Below, piece by piece: positions 9,513-20,929 of a stretch of 64,000 bases of DNA; position 1 is the first letter of the stretch; each line of letters begins with the position of its first letter. The position numbers and the translations under genes were made by a program. The notes under the pieces are model-generated. The model had not been told where the DNA came from, did not search any database, and saw only the letters and a program-made list of their open reading frames with translations. The DNA is from Annona cherimola (Eukaryota; Streptophyta; Magnoliopsida; Magnoliales; Annonaceae), in NCBI GenBank assembly GCA_030490835.1, contig CM059972.1:88273137-88337136 (forward strand). Reading direction: 5' to 3'.

Positions 9513-10743
9513 TGTTGGTCCCATGTAATGGCTACTCAAAGAACTTTAGTAAAGTGATATGAATCAAGCAAAAATACAAAGCACAATAATGAATGAAACC
9601 ACAAAAACAAGAACACATGTAGTGGTCGGATCTCGCTATCCTACTCTACTTTTCTAGTATGACGACTTGGTTCCACTAGTCAACTTTAACATATAAGTTA
9701 CAGTGGTACAATTTGTTTGACTATCTTTTGGATTAGCATTAAGCTCCAAGTAGGCTCACAAAGTAATCAACACTTTGATTTACTTCCTCTTGATTTGATC
9801 ACCATCAACACCAAGGTAATACAAAGAACAAAATTTTAAATAAAAAGTAAATTGATTTAGCATATCTGTAAGAGCAACAACTCTTCAATTGATCAATACT
9901 TTGTAGTTGTGAATGCTCAGCAACAACATCAGCTTCACCTTTGAACCTCCACTAAAAGACATCTCACAATGAAGTACTTTAGAGTCTCTGAAATTTGTAT
10001 TTGGGTATTTTTCTTTAATTTTTCGATGTCTTCTAGCTCTCCCAAGTTCTCCTTTTATAGTTCTTTGATCACTTGAAAACATGGCTTAGAAGATAGCCCA
10101 AGAGGTTTCCATGAAAATTTGACTTTTTGAAAGTTGCGTTTCTACCGTGTCAGAAAGGTTTACCTTTTTTGGGGAAAAAGGTCGACCTTTTGCTGCTCCA
10201 GTTGAGATAGCAAGAAATCTGAACCAAAAGATCGACCTTTCCCCTATTTTTTGCAAAATACAAATTTTGGAAAAAAAAGTCTTGTTTCAATCATGTTAAT
10301 CTACTCAAGATAATCATAAATGAATAAACTAATCTCAATTCAAGATTAAACACATCTCAAAGAGCACATTCTATGATTTTTCCAAATGAAGTTATCAATT
10401 GAGCATATTCCAAAATATTCCAAACATTCCAAAAAGAATATTCTATTTTCAAATTTCATATTTAATCTTATCACATCTCAAAGAGCACATCTCATGATTA
10501 TTCTAAGCATTCCAAAAAGCATATTCCATTTTCAAATTTCAATGTTATTATAATTAAAACTCATCTTATCACAGTTAAAGCATGTTACCACTCTATTCAA
10601 TCTTTTCAAAATCCCGTATAAGATTATAGTTTCACAAAATTATGAAAAAAATACAATTTCACAATATTAAAACCAATGGCACAAAAGTACTTCTTTTGTT
10701 ATCATTAAAACCAATTAAAAATAGATTTTCATAGAAGTTCACA
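9513..10743 (-). mobile_element. solo LTR inserted in the ketoacyl-CoA synthase fragment
   Basis: A 1231-bp unit begins TGTTGGTCCC and ends AAGTTCACA, giving TG...CA termini. It is flanked by a perfect 5-bp direct repeat ATGAG (9508-9512 and 10744-10748). There is no internal retrotransposon sequence, primer site or second LTR, so this is a solo LTR left by recombination. A CTATAAAAGGAG box on the minus strand at about 10049-10060 suggests minus orientation. The superfamily cannot be told from the LTR alone. Confidence 0.82.
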
Positions 10744-11230
10744 ATGAGTAGGAGGAAAATGATAGAAACATCGATATTTTGCTATCCAAGGACCTAATGT
10801 CCATTGTTGGTGCCACTCTGTAGATGAACATCACAACACTGGGCCGTTGGTCCTTCCCATTTCAGAGTAGCTGCTCTTCCTCTTTAGCCTAACAAGGAAA
10901 ATGGTGTTCAACCCCAAGTGGAAGTTGAACATTTTAAACTTCAAATAGACATTCGAGCACGTGGAGGGGCGATGGGTGATAGAGGAGCTAGAGGAGCTAG
11001 TGAAGAACCTGCAATTGTTGATGAAGCAAGTGGAGGCATCGAAGATGATGTTGTATAGTTTTGGAAACACATCGTTGTCATCACCGTGGTACAAGATAGG
11101 GTACATTAAGACCAAGGTGAGGATGAAAAAGGGGTATAGGGTATGGTAGATAACGTTAAAGAATAGTTTCAAGTGCAACAGTGCTATGCGATGGTGCAAT
11201 CGCATGGTAAAGACGCCCACGGGTAGCGCC
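10744..11230 (+). pseudogene. 3-ketoacyl-CoA synthase fragment, C-terminal part
   Basis: Plus-strand frames read KDLMSIVGATL, MNITTLG, then YSFGNTSLSSPWYKIGYIKT and FKCNSA. These match the C-terminal condensing-enzyme region of plant 3-ketoacyl-CoA synthases, where RFGNTSSSSxWYEL and GFKCNS are conserved. In-frame stops (after GATL, before TFEH, and TAG at 11147) and frame changes show it is dead. Between this part and 9117-9512 the middle of the protein, including the active-site cysteine segment, is missing even after removing the solo LTR. The longest minus-strand frame here (10831-11220) is an antisense shadow. Confidence 0.72.
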
Positions 11231-11558
11231 TAGGATGGTATCATAGACAATTACCCTGTTCATGGAAGAAGAAAGAGATGGGTATTAATGGCTGTAACGC
11301 CAACTTTCATGGGTAGGGTAGGAATTTCGGTGACAGCTCTTGCTCCCATTAAGGCTGGAATGAGAATTAAGATGAGGGCAAAATAGTCATTTCGAGATGC
11401 AATTAACAATTTTTTAAGCTTCATTGACGACATGGGTATGTTAGAAATTAAGGGTGAAATGTTATATGTGTTTAGACAATTATTGAAATGTCAGGGATAC
11501 CAAAGAAATTACAGTCAAATGTTGTGGGCATAGGATTATGGTCCAAGTCAGCTAATAA

Positions 11559-12344
11559 GGGGCGGCACACAAGACAGTTTAAAAGGACCCTTTAAATTAC
11601 TAAATGGTGTAGATCGAGCAACATCATGATATGCGACATCAAAAATATTAAAGCAAAATTGATTGAGATCAGCTTATTGAGCAATTTAGATTGGGCAAAG
11701 TCCAAAAGATGTTATTCAAACCCATAGTGCTACTGTAAGCGTCAACGAATGGGCGAAAGACAATGCATACATGATAAAGTGATCTGAATGGCTTGGATCA
11801 AACATGTGGTTTTACATAAAAATCAAAAAGTGTAATTTTTTCTTTGATAGATGAGTCCCAAATAATGCAATAAATGGTTGAGATAGGGCATAATGTCAAG
11901 GACCAATGCAAACCTAAAACTATTACAATGAGTATGCGGTCACCTAATAGTACTTTGCTTACCCCAAGTTGTGTTGATCACGTCATCATTTCAATGCTTA
12001 AGTAGCCGATGTAGGTGTATATAGAATAATATGAGTGGAAGATATAGAATAATATGTTGATCATGTCATCACCAAAAAGCTTTCATTAAATGGGAGAATG
12101 GTTAGTGTACTTTTCAGAAAATAAAATGTTTGCAAAGAATGGCTAGGATTTAAGGATCTCGAGCATCCAGACCAGCAATATGTGCTTTGGAATCCTGCAT
12201 TCTTAGGCAATATGAGCTGTTAGTAAACGGTTCTTTGAATAATGTCAAAAGGAGACATTTTACCAATGGGTGAAAGCAACATATCTTGCTGGAAAGGGGC
12301 TGATCTGTTGGACTAAGCTAGCTGTAATCTCAACACAATGAAAG
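11559..12344. other. intergenic DNA, nothing recognised
   Basis: No coding frame with recognisable motifs, no RNA gene, and no clear element termini. Confidence 0.5.
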
Positions 12345-13324
12345 TGTTAGTGATAGATGAATAAATCACAGCATATAAACACAACCACAATGGAGCCGCC
12401 ACTGATCTTTAAGGGGAGATCAGTCCTCCTTTTCATTGAATAAAAGACACTAATTTTACAGAGTTTGCGATCACGTCTCTTGATCAAACAGTTAAAGCAT
12501 CAATCTGCTTGATCTAAAGCAACTGCATGGACACAAGGAAATGGAAATAAAAAAATCTGTTTACAAAGGTATTGAGCTGGAAGAAGACTAGGAGAGAAGA
12601 GCTAGGAAGCTGGAAATGAAGAAGATGGAATGCAGGGGAGATTTCTGCACTATTTCCTCCTCCTCATGGGATGTCTTCCGTTTCCCCTTGCTGTTGGAAT
12701 GCATCTCTATTTATAGAGGAGTTGGGCTACTGCTAAAATGTGGGAAGATCTCCACATGCTTTGGACAATATCATGCTACTGCTAGTCACTAGAGTTTACT
12801 GGATAAAATGTGTTTTCAAAATGTTTTTCATAGTTGGAGAAGAGCTGTTACAGCTCATGTTTCTGCTGAGCTGGGAATAAGCTGTAAACGCTTCAGGTGG
12901 GCAGCATCTACTTCTGCTGGGATGCGACTGGGCTAAGGTGGTCTAGTGGGCTACTACAGCTTTGCTCCAGTGGGCTACAACCAGACGAGCCAATTTCTAG
13001 TGGCTACTTAGAGGCTTTTGCTCATGTGGGTTGTGTTATGGAGATTGGCTCCTGTGAGCCGAAACTGGACAGACTTGTTTCCTTGGTTGGCTATTGAGAG
13101 CATACTTTGTGGGTTGCTGCGATGAGCCCGTTTGGACTAGAAGGCCTGGTTTCCTTGTCCTACTGGGGTTAGTCCTTTGTGGGCTATTAGTTATGAGCAC
13201 ATTTGGAGTCTTGGTAGATTTCTTCTCTCTTCTTGTAAATGGGCTTGTTTTTTGGCTCATATAGACTTATTTACTTTATTTTGTAATTTCATATTTATTT
13301 GGTCCCAAGGTAGGAGTGTCTACA
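12345..13324 (+). repeat. possible solo LTR, decayed
   Basis: The stretch begins TGTTAGTGATAG and ends GGAGTGTCTACA, both common plant LTR termini. It has a CTATTTATAGAGG TATA-like box at about 12708-12720, followed by G-rich transcribed-looking sequence and an AT-rich end with TTTTGTAATTTC. No matching 5-bp duplication lies at these ends, so the call is tentative. Confidence 0.32.
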
Positions 13325-14283
13325 AGTGGATAGAGGGAATGTAGCACACAGTAGTCCAACCGGACAATGGTAATCGGCTGTTCAGAATGGCTGGATGCAC
13401 TACATGGACACAATCTGACTGAAGGAAAAATGAAAAAACACAAATCGAGTTTGGTCTATAGTGTCTGCTAGCGAGTGCATGATACTGGTCTTTCAAATGT
13501 TTGATTTTACCCCTGTGTGGCTTCCACGAAAATTCTAGTTATCCCGTTCATACTTGTCACTACTTACCATCCGGAATAATGTGATAAATAAAAGGTAGTT
13601 TCGTCCACCATGATAGTCAATCATTTTTTTTGCAATATGTTACAATTATAGTACAATCAAATAATTGAAAAAAGAAAACATATTTTGTACCAAGTTACAT
13701 TGAAAATTTTTAATTTTAATCTTAAATTTTACATCATATACGTTTTGCAATTACGTTAACATATTTTAATGAAAACGTAAACATTTATTTGTTTTAATCA
13801 GTTTTATAAGAAGAAAATAGTATCTTTTTTAGAGTGAGATATATACCTGTTCAAATTTATAAAAAAAATTCATAATTTAAATATAACATATAAAATACAC
13901 TCATATAAATATAATAAGTGGTTTAGATTTTTAAATTTTTTTTTATTTAATTGTAATTACGTTTTAGCTAAATGAGGAGGCAAATGCGAATCTCGCCTCA
14001 CACCAGCCAAAATAATTTTTCTTTATTCACTAATATTGCATTTGCAATCAAATATTTTTTGTTAATGAACTTAATTGTTCTCTAAAATAATTTTTATTGA
14101 CTAAATTAAAAAGGTTATTTTTAAATATACCTATATTATCCGATCGCTATTGAAAATACATATATCGACAAAGTTTTGAAAATAATAAGCTACCACCTTA
14201 TAGTTAATACACATGCATATAATTTTAAATTGCAAAATCAATTGCCATTATTCTAAAATGGAACGATGGAATGTTTCAACTCA
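13325..14283. other. AT-rich intergenic DNA
   Basis: No coding frame, RNA gene or bounded element recognised. Confidence 0.5.
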
Positions 14284-14557
14284 AGGTGTGTTTTGGAAGT
14301 GAAATATTTTTTGAATAAAAAATGGTTGGTGTAAAAATTTTTTAAAATTGGAGAAATAATTTAATATGATAAGTGAAATGATGAGCAATAAAGATAATAA
14401 AGTTAAAATAGATAGGTTAGTTGTATTAATAATTATATAAAATTAATTGAAAAGTAAAGTAGTTGTGCAAGAAGATGTGAATAAATAGTTAAAAATAGAT
14501 TACTTATAAAAAATAAAAAGTTGTAGATTGAAAAGTCTTATAAGTGAATAAATACCT
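14284..14557. mobile_element. decayed Tourist-like MITE
   Basis: Left end AGGTGTGTTTTGG, right end ...AAATACCT. The internal run AAAATAGATAGGTTAGTTGT and the following AGTAGTTGTGCAAGAAGATG match the Tourist-like copies at 4792 and 5723. No clear 3-bp duplication remains. Confidence 0.5.
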
Positions 14558-16053
14558 CTTAGATATCTATCGTCTTGTAGTTACACCTTGAGTCCGGTTG
14601 ACCCATAGTCGGCCTACCGAGCTCGACTTTCGACAATGTTAGAACTTACATTTTTGCAACCCGTGTCCAAATTTTTCATTTTGTATTTATTTCAAAATAT
14701 TTTATATACATAATATTTTTATAATTTGGTGTCTCATGTTATTTATATTTCTATTTGAATATATGTTTAAATATATTGTCTTTATATCTTCGTGCGACCT
14801 TGTCGGTGTAATAATCCTACTGTTCGGCTAGAAAGATGCCTGAGAGTAAGAGCTCAGTCATACCGTCAGGCGAACTAAAATGACGGACTGTGATATCATC
14901 CTGCGATGGTAAGAACAAGATATTTGACAGTTATTATTAACTGTTGAAGTTATAAACCATAAAACATCACATGCAGTTGGTTAGATGCGGAGCTATCTAC
15001 ATTGAATAACAAGACAGTTCTTCCCTAAAAATACCTACTCATACGATGCAAAAGTCTATCCATATATATGTTTTATAAATGTAAAACATTTTCTGCCAAC
15101 TAATATTGCGCTATTCAAACTTTGGTGAACTCTCAGACCCACTCTTTTGTTAATTCCGGTGGCATTACCAGGAAGAAACCAACAACATAATATCTGCATG
15201 AAATGTAGTTGTCACCTCATTAGTGTAGGTGTGTCAAGGACACATGCAATAAGAGCACGCACAATCTCCTCCATTCTTGCTTAGTCTGCATCATTATAAC
15301 AGCCACCATGACTACTTCTTTCTTAACAATCTCCAGCCCATCTACCCCAAATGTCATTATTTATGTTAAGGTAATCAATACGTGACTGCTGACGTTACTT
15401 TGGAACAGAGGTAGGCATTTGAGGTTGATCCACATGCACCGGATGGGACCTTGACTTGACCAAGGAGAAGGATACATGGTATTCGTCTAAGGTCTCTCAA
15501 TGTCATATGATGAGAGGAGATTGTTCAGGCACTTTGACCTTATAATGACATGTTGGTGGATCCATACACTGTAACTCCACTAAAAATAGATTTTCATCTT
15601 CTGCATTTCTAGTGCCCAAAGTTGACATTGAAATGTGACTTGGTCATTCGCGTGCATGACTTGTTGAAGCCTTTCTCCCCCCGCATCCCACATACGAAGA
15701 AAATGTCCTCCCACCACTCTAGCTTGATAACCTTGAATCACTTGTGGTTGGGCTAACCCTGTTATAGGTAAACATGCAGTTCAAAGTATTTGTATTCGAA
15801 TAATACTTTGGCCAAAGCTGTAACTAACATATAATGATGAAGTATAAGCAACATTATAATGTGCATATTGTACACTGCTAGAGTATGAATGAAAATGTTG
15901 TTGTGTTACACATTGGCCAATTTATACTATACATGGTTAGCATTATAGTGCATTGCTGAAAGTAGAAGAAATTACTCCTTTTAATATGGAAAACTCTATG
16001 CTATTACCTCAGCAATGGATGCCCAAATTTCTAGTAGAACATCAAATTTGCCT
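14558..16053. other. AT-rich DNA, possibly part of a decayed PIF/Harbinger element
   Basis: No confident gene. It lies on the 3' side of the minus-strand Myb/SANT-like and transposase remnants and may belong to the same element, but I could not identify terminal inverted repeats or a 3-bp duplication. Confidence 0.4.
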
Positions 16054-16272
16054 TTAATCCCATTTCACCCAACACCAGATATCTTTTCTATTCTCTCGTG
16101 CTTTTACCCATTGTGTTAGAATCTTCTTCCTATTTTCAAGATTTAAGGCATTTACGCTGAACCTAGTTTCGATATTAAACAGTTTTGCGGCTCTTCTCAA
16201 TCCAACCTTCTTGAAATTACCATCACTACTATATCCTTCATCCATCACGTGATGCATAAATTGCAATAACAA
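16054..16272 (-). pseudogene. possible Myb/SANT-like DNA-binding fragment of a PIF/Harbinger element
   Basis: A 72-residue minus-strand frame contains FNIETRF...LENRKK...WVKARE...WCWVKWD. Spacing of the aromatic residues and the basic LENRKK stretch resembles plant Myb/SANT-like domains (FNEKTG...LKNRxxxLKK...W). PIF/Harbinger elements encode such a protein alongside the transposase, and a transposase remnant lies on the same strand at 17120-17850. The similarity is weak and was judged by eye only. Confidence 0.4.
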
Positions 16273-17119
16273 CTTCGTATTTGCAATGCTCCATCACTTG
16301 GGAGAAATGCTTTTCGAATTCAATGAAATCTCTTAACCACCAGTAGATCTCTGTTTCTTAACAAGAGGCAAATCTATCTAATTCGAAGAATGTATTTGCT
16401 ATAGGATCATCCATAGGCTATGCAATAGTTGGAGGTAAAAAAGGTTAGTACATTAAAGCAGACAGTGCAATATTATCAGGGAAATATATAGTAAAATTAT
16501 AATAAGATGGCCAACGCTTTCACTTTTGATAAAAAGAGATGATTGATCAAATGCATTTCAAATTGTAAGGAATTTTCGGCGACAAATATTTGTATCATAG
16601 TAAAGGGCCCAAACACTAGACCTTTGATGACAAGTGCAAGTTAATGTTGTTTGTGACCCAACTAGTATCATGTCAATAGGCCTTTTCTCTTCTCAAATAT
16701 ACAGATAAGCTTCAAATACAACTTAGTATTGATTTGTGAACTTTCTTTAGATTATGAAATTATCTCTAAGTTTATGTTATACATATGAGATTTTTTTGTT
16801 TTCAAAAATACTAGAGAAAAAAACTATATGTAAAAGGAAACTTGAAAGAGATTAACTAATATTTGAATTGGACCTAATCACACATCATTTGATCACATAT
16901 GTTACAACATATTTCCAACCCGTACAATGACACAACTGTTGGCAAAATTACATGGCACTACATATATAAGCACGTCTATTGTTCCTTTAGAGAACAACTG
17001 ATAATTGACACTATGCGTGAACAAAAAAAAGCATGAGAAATGAAGTTGTATTGAAGACTAACTTAACCAATATATGTCTTACATTTAAGTTGAACATGGT
17101 TATACAGGTCTTCAATATA

Positions 17120-17850
17120 TATCTAACGTAAATGCTCCACATCCGCATTACAAGGTCGTCCTTGAAGTATCTCCACATGTGCCGGTCATCCAATTCATCA
17201 AGCTCATTAGCATCTATAACCTCTTCAATATTCTGACGATTTCATGAATTGTTAGTAAAGTTGACGAAATCATCACCACAATCTCCATCGGTGGCTATGA
17301 GATTAGATAATAAACAACATGCTTGAACAATTTTCACCTAAAAGTTGAAGTCAAGGTATAGGGCTCCATGTTTGAGTATCGAGAATCAATTCTTCAATCA
17401 CACAAAATACCTCTCTATAATTGATCGTGCCAATGAAAGTCGAAGGTTAAACAGCTCCTCATAATTTCAACGTGCGGTTGTTTGTTTGAACTCATTTAGA
17501 TCGATATGGAGCTTGGAACCCTTATTTTTGAGCATATCTTGCATCAACCAAGTAGTATTTTCTCACTAAAACTTGAAATGAGTTTGGAGGTGATATGAAA
17601 ACATGCAATACAACCATGTTGCAAGCAAATCCTTCCCACCTAGCGAGTACGTAAGTGATTCTCATATAGAAGTCACATGCAACCATCACATTCTATAAAA
17701 TGTTGCCATAGTAGTCTCAGAATGGAACTTATTGATATACTAGTATCAAAGTTGGAAGGTGTGTCCCACCAATAGCACCAATACAATTGTTGAAACACTA
17801 AATGCCATGGAGGCCTATACCTAAAGCATTAATAGGGGTTCTGTCACATG
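17120..17850 (-). pseudogene. PIF/Harbinger transposase remnant, truncated by the retrotransposon array
   Basis: Read on the minus strand from about 17850 downward, broken frames give CIGAIGGTHLPT, NVMVACDFYMRITYVLARWE and VRKYYLVDARYAQ, then GFQAPYRS. Near 17140-17190 there is DDRHMWRYFKDDLVMRMW. These match, in order, the plant HARBI1-like DDE nuclease: CIGAIDGTHI with the first catalytic Asp, NVxAACDFDxxFTYVLAGWEGSAHD, KYYLVDAGY and GFLAPYRG. Here the first Asp is Gly (GAIGG), the second motif has lost SAHD, and several stops and frameshifts are present. The N-terminal part is missing because the array starts at about 17,870-17,897. It is a dead transposase. Confidence 0.72.
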
Positions 17851-17869
17851 GTGGCACATACATTTCCCA

Positions 17870-17900
17870 TAAGATCAGCAAAAGATCAGCAAAAGATCAA
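17870..17900. other. left junction of the retrotransposon array
   Basis: Transposase-derived DNA ends here and LTR sequence starts mid-LTR (common sequence from about 17897, TCAAGGACCGCC). The junction carries a short tandem duplication of AGATCAGCAAA. The equivalent LTR position in unit 2 (about 34760-34790) has CAGCAAAAGATCAGACAG instead. The missing LTR start and the micro-duplication suggest a break-and-repair junction rather than a normal integration end. Confidence 0.7.
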
Positions 17901-18360
17901 GGACCGCCTCCGCATCCGGCGCACCGGCGCCGCTGGGGCCGAGTCTGACCCCGATGTCACCGTCTCTTACGTTCTGACTGTTTCGGCCCAAGCCGCCGCC
18001 ATCCCGCCGGAATCAGTCTTCTCCGTGGGAAAGAACTGCCGGGTGACCATCTCTTCCCCGTCGCCGTCGAGCAGGGTGGACGATGTGGAGCTGTCGGAGG
18101 AGATGTCAGCAGCGTCCGGGTGGATTGGGAAGAGTAATCCGGTAAAGGCTGCTGCATCGTCTTTCCCGAGCGGCGGTATGGCTGAGTCGCCATCAGTAAG
18201 GGCGAACAATTTTCCCGGGGCGATTAGTCTGACAAAAGTTTCGGTTATGAAAATGCCGCCTGGAGTATCAGAGAAAGGTGGAAAGCCATCAGTTGATGTG
18301 CAGAATAAACGAGCTGGAGTGTCAAAGCCAGCAAAAGAGAAAACTTCAAAAGCTGAAAGA
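17899..18360 (+). pseudogene. captured eIF2B-delta-like fragment, unit 1
   Basis: The frame contains ELSEEMSAASGWIGKSNPV, then GVSEKGGKPSVDVQNKRAG and VSKPAKEKTSKAERRA. This pattern, ending in KEKTSKAERRALQEAQ-like sequence, resembles the low-complexity N-terminal half of the plant translation factor eIF2B delta subunit. A single extra base after AERRA shifts the continuation (LQEAD) into the next frame, so the piece is broken. The same shift is in all three units and so predates amplification. The catalytic Rossmann-like domain of eIF2B-delta is absent. The stretch before it (KDRLRIRRTGAAG) may come from another gene. Identification is from memory of the family and moderately sure. Confidence 0.5.
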
Positions 18361-19066
18361 CGTGCGTCTGCAAGAGGCAGACACAGCAGAGCCACTGAAT
18401 GGGGCGTCTCCGGCGGACAAAGTGGCTTCCCTGGATGGGTCGTCTCCGGTTGACATGAGTTCGGTGGAGGGCACGTCTCCTGTGGTTGTAGTGGATTCGG
18501 TAGCATCTGCGGAGGCAGCTGTCTCAACTCCTGCAGACATTACAGCTGCAGATGCAGCAGTTTCACCAACTCCAGCGGCTTCAGTGGCCTCCGCGGTCTC
18601 AGTTGATGTGGGAGTTCAGGCAGCAACCGCACCAGCGGTGGATGGGACAAACGCGTGGGAGCTAATGAAAGCTAGAGGCCTAAAGAAGCCGCCGGGTTGC
18701 AGTTGGGTTGACCTGAACGGCACGATCCATGCATTCTACGTGGCGGACAGATCGCACCCACAAGCTGAAGCGACGGAGATGGAGGTGGACGAGAGAGGGA
18801 CGAGTGAGGGGGCGATCATGGAATCCGAGTGCCCGCACTGCAGAAGATTGTTCTGTGCCACGTGCAAGGTCCCTTGGCATTCGGGAATCAGCTGCGAGGA
18901 CTTCCAGAAGCTAGGCGGGCATGAGAGGAATGGGGAGGACATCATGCTGATGAATCTCACTAAGAGCAACAAATGGCAGAGGTGCCGGCAATGCAAGTTT
19001 TATGTGGGGAAGACAGAAGGATGCTTGTTCATGAGATGCAGAAACTGGCTGGATTACAGTGGCTAG
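18278..19066 (+). pseudogene. chimeric ORF: Ala/Ser/Val-rich linker, PPR E-motif and RBR ligase fragment, unit 1
   Basis: This open frame of 262 codons joins pieces of unrelated host genes. Residues about 35-125 are an Ala/Ser/Val-rich linker of unknown origin. Residues about 126-170 read WELMKARGLKKPPGCSWVDL...HAFYVADRSHPQAE, the E/E+ motif found at the C-terminus of organellar PPR proteins. Residues about 180-260 read ESECPHCRRLFCATCKVPWH, SCEDFQKL, then KWQRCRQCKFYVGKTEGCLF. This is the in-between-RING zinc domain of plant RBR E3 ubiquitin ligases, and FCFCYNCGG continues out of frame at 19112-19143. No catalytic RING2 cysteine is present. A fusion product is possible on paper; the frame may be fortuitous. 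Confidence 0.72.
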
Positions 19067-19229
19067 CACAAGAAATCTGAAGCGAACTGAAATCCCTGTT
19101 TTCCATAAATGAAGTGCGGATTCTGTTTCTGCTATAACTGTGGTGGGCCAAGCAGGCGAAAAAAAAAAAAAAAAAAACCGGAGCAGCAGCAAAGGATGCA
19201 ACGGCGAACGAGGGAGTGGCTACCATCAA

Positions 19230-19420
19230 GGTTCCGCGGAACTCAATTCCGCGTGATAGAATTTGCCAGTTCCGCGCGGACCGCAGTTCCGCGGCAACGA
19301 AGTTCCGCGTGAAGATGGTTCCGCGGCAACGAAGTTCTGCGGGAAAGTGAGTTCCGCATAGAGGTGGTTCCGCGGGATGAAGTTCCGCGGGAACGGCAGT
19401 AGCCGCGGAACTTACACCAG
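19230..19420 (+). repeat. TTCCGCG-rich array, unit 1
   Basis: About a dozen copies of TTCCGCG or one-base variants occur in 190 bp, many within TTCCGCGG palindromes, ending about 15 bp before the TATA box. The position suggests a promoter-proximal element of the LTR. Variants are mostly CpG to TpG or CpA. Confidence 0.7.
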
Positions 19421-19434
19421 ACCCGGCAGAGGCT

Positions 19435-19442
19435 TATAAATA
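19435..19442 (+). promoter_or_regulatory. LTR TATA box 1, unit 1
   Basis: TATAAATA in GGCTTATAAATAGCC, conserved in all three units and directly downstream of the TTCCGCG array. It is a strong plant TATA match and a candidate LTR promoter. Confidence 0.65.
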
Positions 19443-19599
19443 GCCGCATTTGGTTTCTCATTCGTGACAGCGAAGGAAAACGGCGAAGACGAGAGAAGGA
19501 GTTTTCTCGCGCTCAAGGAGAAGAGAGCGTGAGTTCTCCACAGATATATTTTTTTCTTTTAGTTAAAAAAAAAGAGAGAGAGTTCCTTCTTTATATATT

Positions 19600-19633
<34 letters not shown>

Positions 19634-20510
19634 TATTTCCAAAAAAAAACTACTTTTCCCAACGTGGATACTCCCCGACTGGCGGGTTGAATTGACACAC
19701 GGGTTAAGTATATTTTCCCTCTTTTAAAAAATAAAATAAATATATATATATGTGTATATTATATATATAAATATATATACATATATATACATATATATTA
19801 TTTTCGAAAACTACTTTTCCCAACGTGGATACTCCCCGACTGATGGGTTGAATTGACACACGGGTTAAGTATACTTTCCCTCTTTTAAAAATAAAATAAA
19901 AATATATATATGTATATTATATATATATAAATATATATACATATATATTATTTTCGAAAACTAATTTTCCTAACGTGGATACTCCCCGACTGGCGGGTTG
20001 AATTGACACACGGGTTAAGTATATTTTCCCTCTTTTGAAAATAAAATAAAAATATATATGTGTATATTATATATATCTATATATCTATATATACATATAT
20101 ATTATTTTCAAAAACTACTTTTCCCAACGTGGATACTCCCCGACTGGCGGGTTGAATTGACACACGGGTTAAGTATATTTTCCCTCTTTTAAAAATAAAA
20201 ATAAAAATATATATGTGTATATTATATATATATATATATATATCTATATATACATATATATTATTTTCAAAAACTACTTTTCCCAACGTGGATACTCCCC
20301 GACTGGCGGGTTGAATTGACACACGGGTTAAGTATACTTTTAAAAATAAAATAAATATATATATGTGTATATTATATATATATATCTATATATACATATA
20401 TATATTATTTTCAAAAACTACTTTTCCCAACATGGATACTCCCCGACTGGCGGGTTGAATTGACACACGGGTTAAGTATATTTTCCCTCTTTTAAAAATA
20501 AAAATAAAAA
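19600..20510 (+). repeat. tandem array of about-155-bp monomers, unit 1 (6 copies)
   Basis: Monomers of 144-161 bp are each made of an AT microsatellite-like part (TATATA with TGTGTATAT) and a constant part, CTACTTTTCCCAACGTGGAT followed by ACTCCCCGACTGG and ACACGGGTTAAGTATA. Constant parts recur at about 19664, 19825, 19975, 20129, 20288 and 20432, with a degenerate copy near 20772. Each monomer ends in AAATAAAATAAA, so contains AATAAA-type signals. Confidence 0.9.
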
Positions 20511-20828
20511 TATATGAGTATTTTCTATATATAAAAATATATCAAAATATACATATATATTCAAAGGCGTCCAAAAATTGAGATTTTGATTTCTAAAATT
20601 ATATAAATACCCCGCGGGCCTCCAAAAATGAATATTATGTCCCGCGGGCCTTTAAAAAAATATATATACATGTATTTGCCCCACGGGCCCCAAAAAGTAT
20701 ATATATATTTTTAGACTTTCAAAAATATATATATTATAAAAATAAAAAAAATTTCATATACTTTTGCCTAAGTAGATACTCCCCAAACAGTGGGTTAAGT
20801 TGATACGCAGGGCTAAGTACCTTTCTAT

Positions 20829-20864
<36 letters not shown>

Positions 20865-20929
20865 TCAAAGAAAAAAATTACCTCTTCGCTCAATCCGAGC
20901 TTTAATGTCCAAGCAAGCCCCCCCTAGGC

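Larger units (their letters stand above)
8763..11558. mobile_element. Pack-MULE-like unit carrying a ketoacyl-CoA synthase fragment
   Basis: Sequence at about 8763-8935 recurs in inverted orientation at about 11380-11558. Paired words include ATTTGAC, CCACAACATTT, TTTCAATAATT and the ...CACTTAATA / CCCTTAATT region, giving arms of roughly 170 bp. The left end begins GGGTAAATTC, like MULE termini. I could not find a matching 9-bp duplication, and the right end is decayed, so the boundaries are approximate. The enclosed DNA is a rearranged fragment of a host fatty-acid elongation gene, plus a later solo LTR. Confidence 0.55.

Noticed and set aside
10831..11220. 129-codon minus-strand frame
   Set aside because: It is antisense to a recognisable ketoacyl-CoA synthase C-terminal fragment on the plus strand.
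8763..11558. Firm 9-bp target duplication for the ketoacyl-CoA synthase-bearing unit
   Set aside because: The flanks compared (8754-8762 and after 11558) do not match, so Pack-MULE status stays tentative.
12897..13097. 66-codon frame as a gene
   Set aside because: Lies in repeated GTGGGCTAC-type sequence within a probable LTR; no motifs.
17848..18453. 201-codon frame starting at 17848 as a native gene
   Set aside because: Its first codons are transposase-derived junction DNA; the rest is LTR cargo present in other units with a different upstream start.
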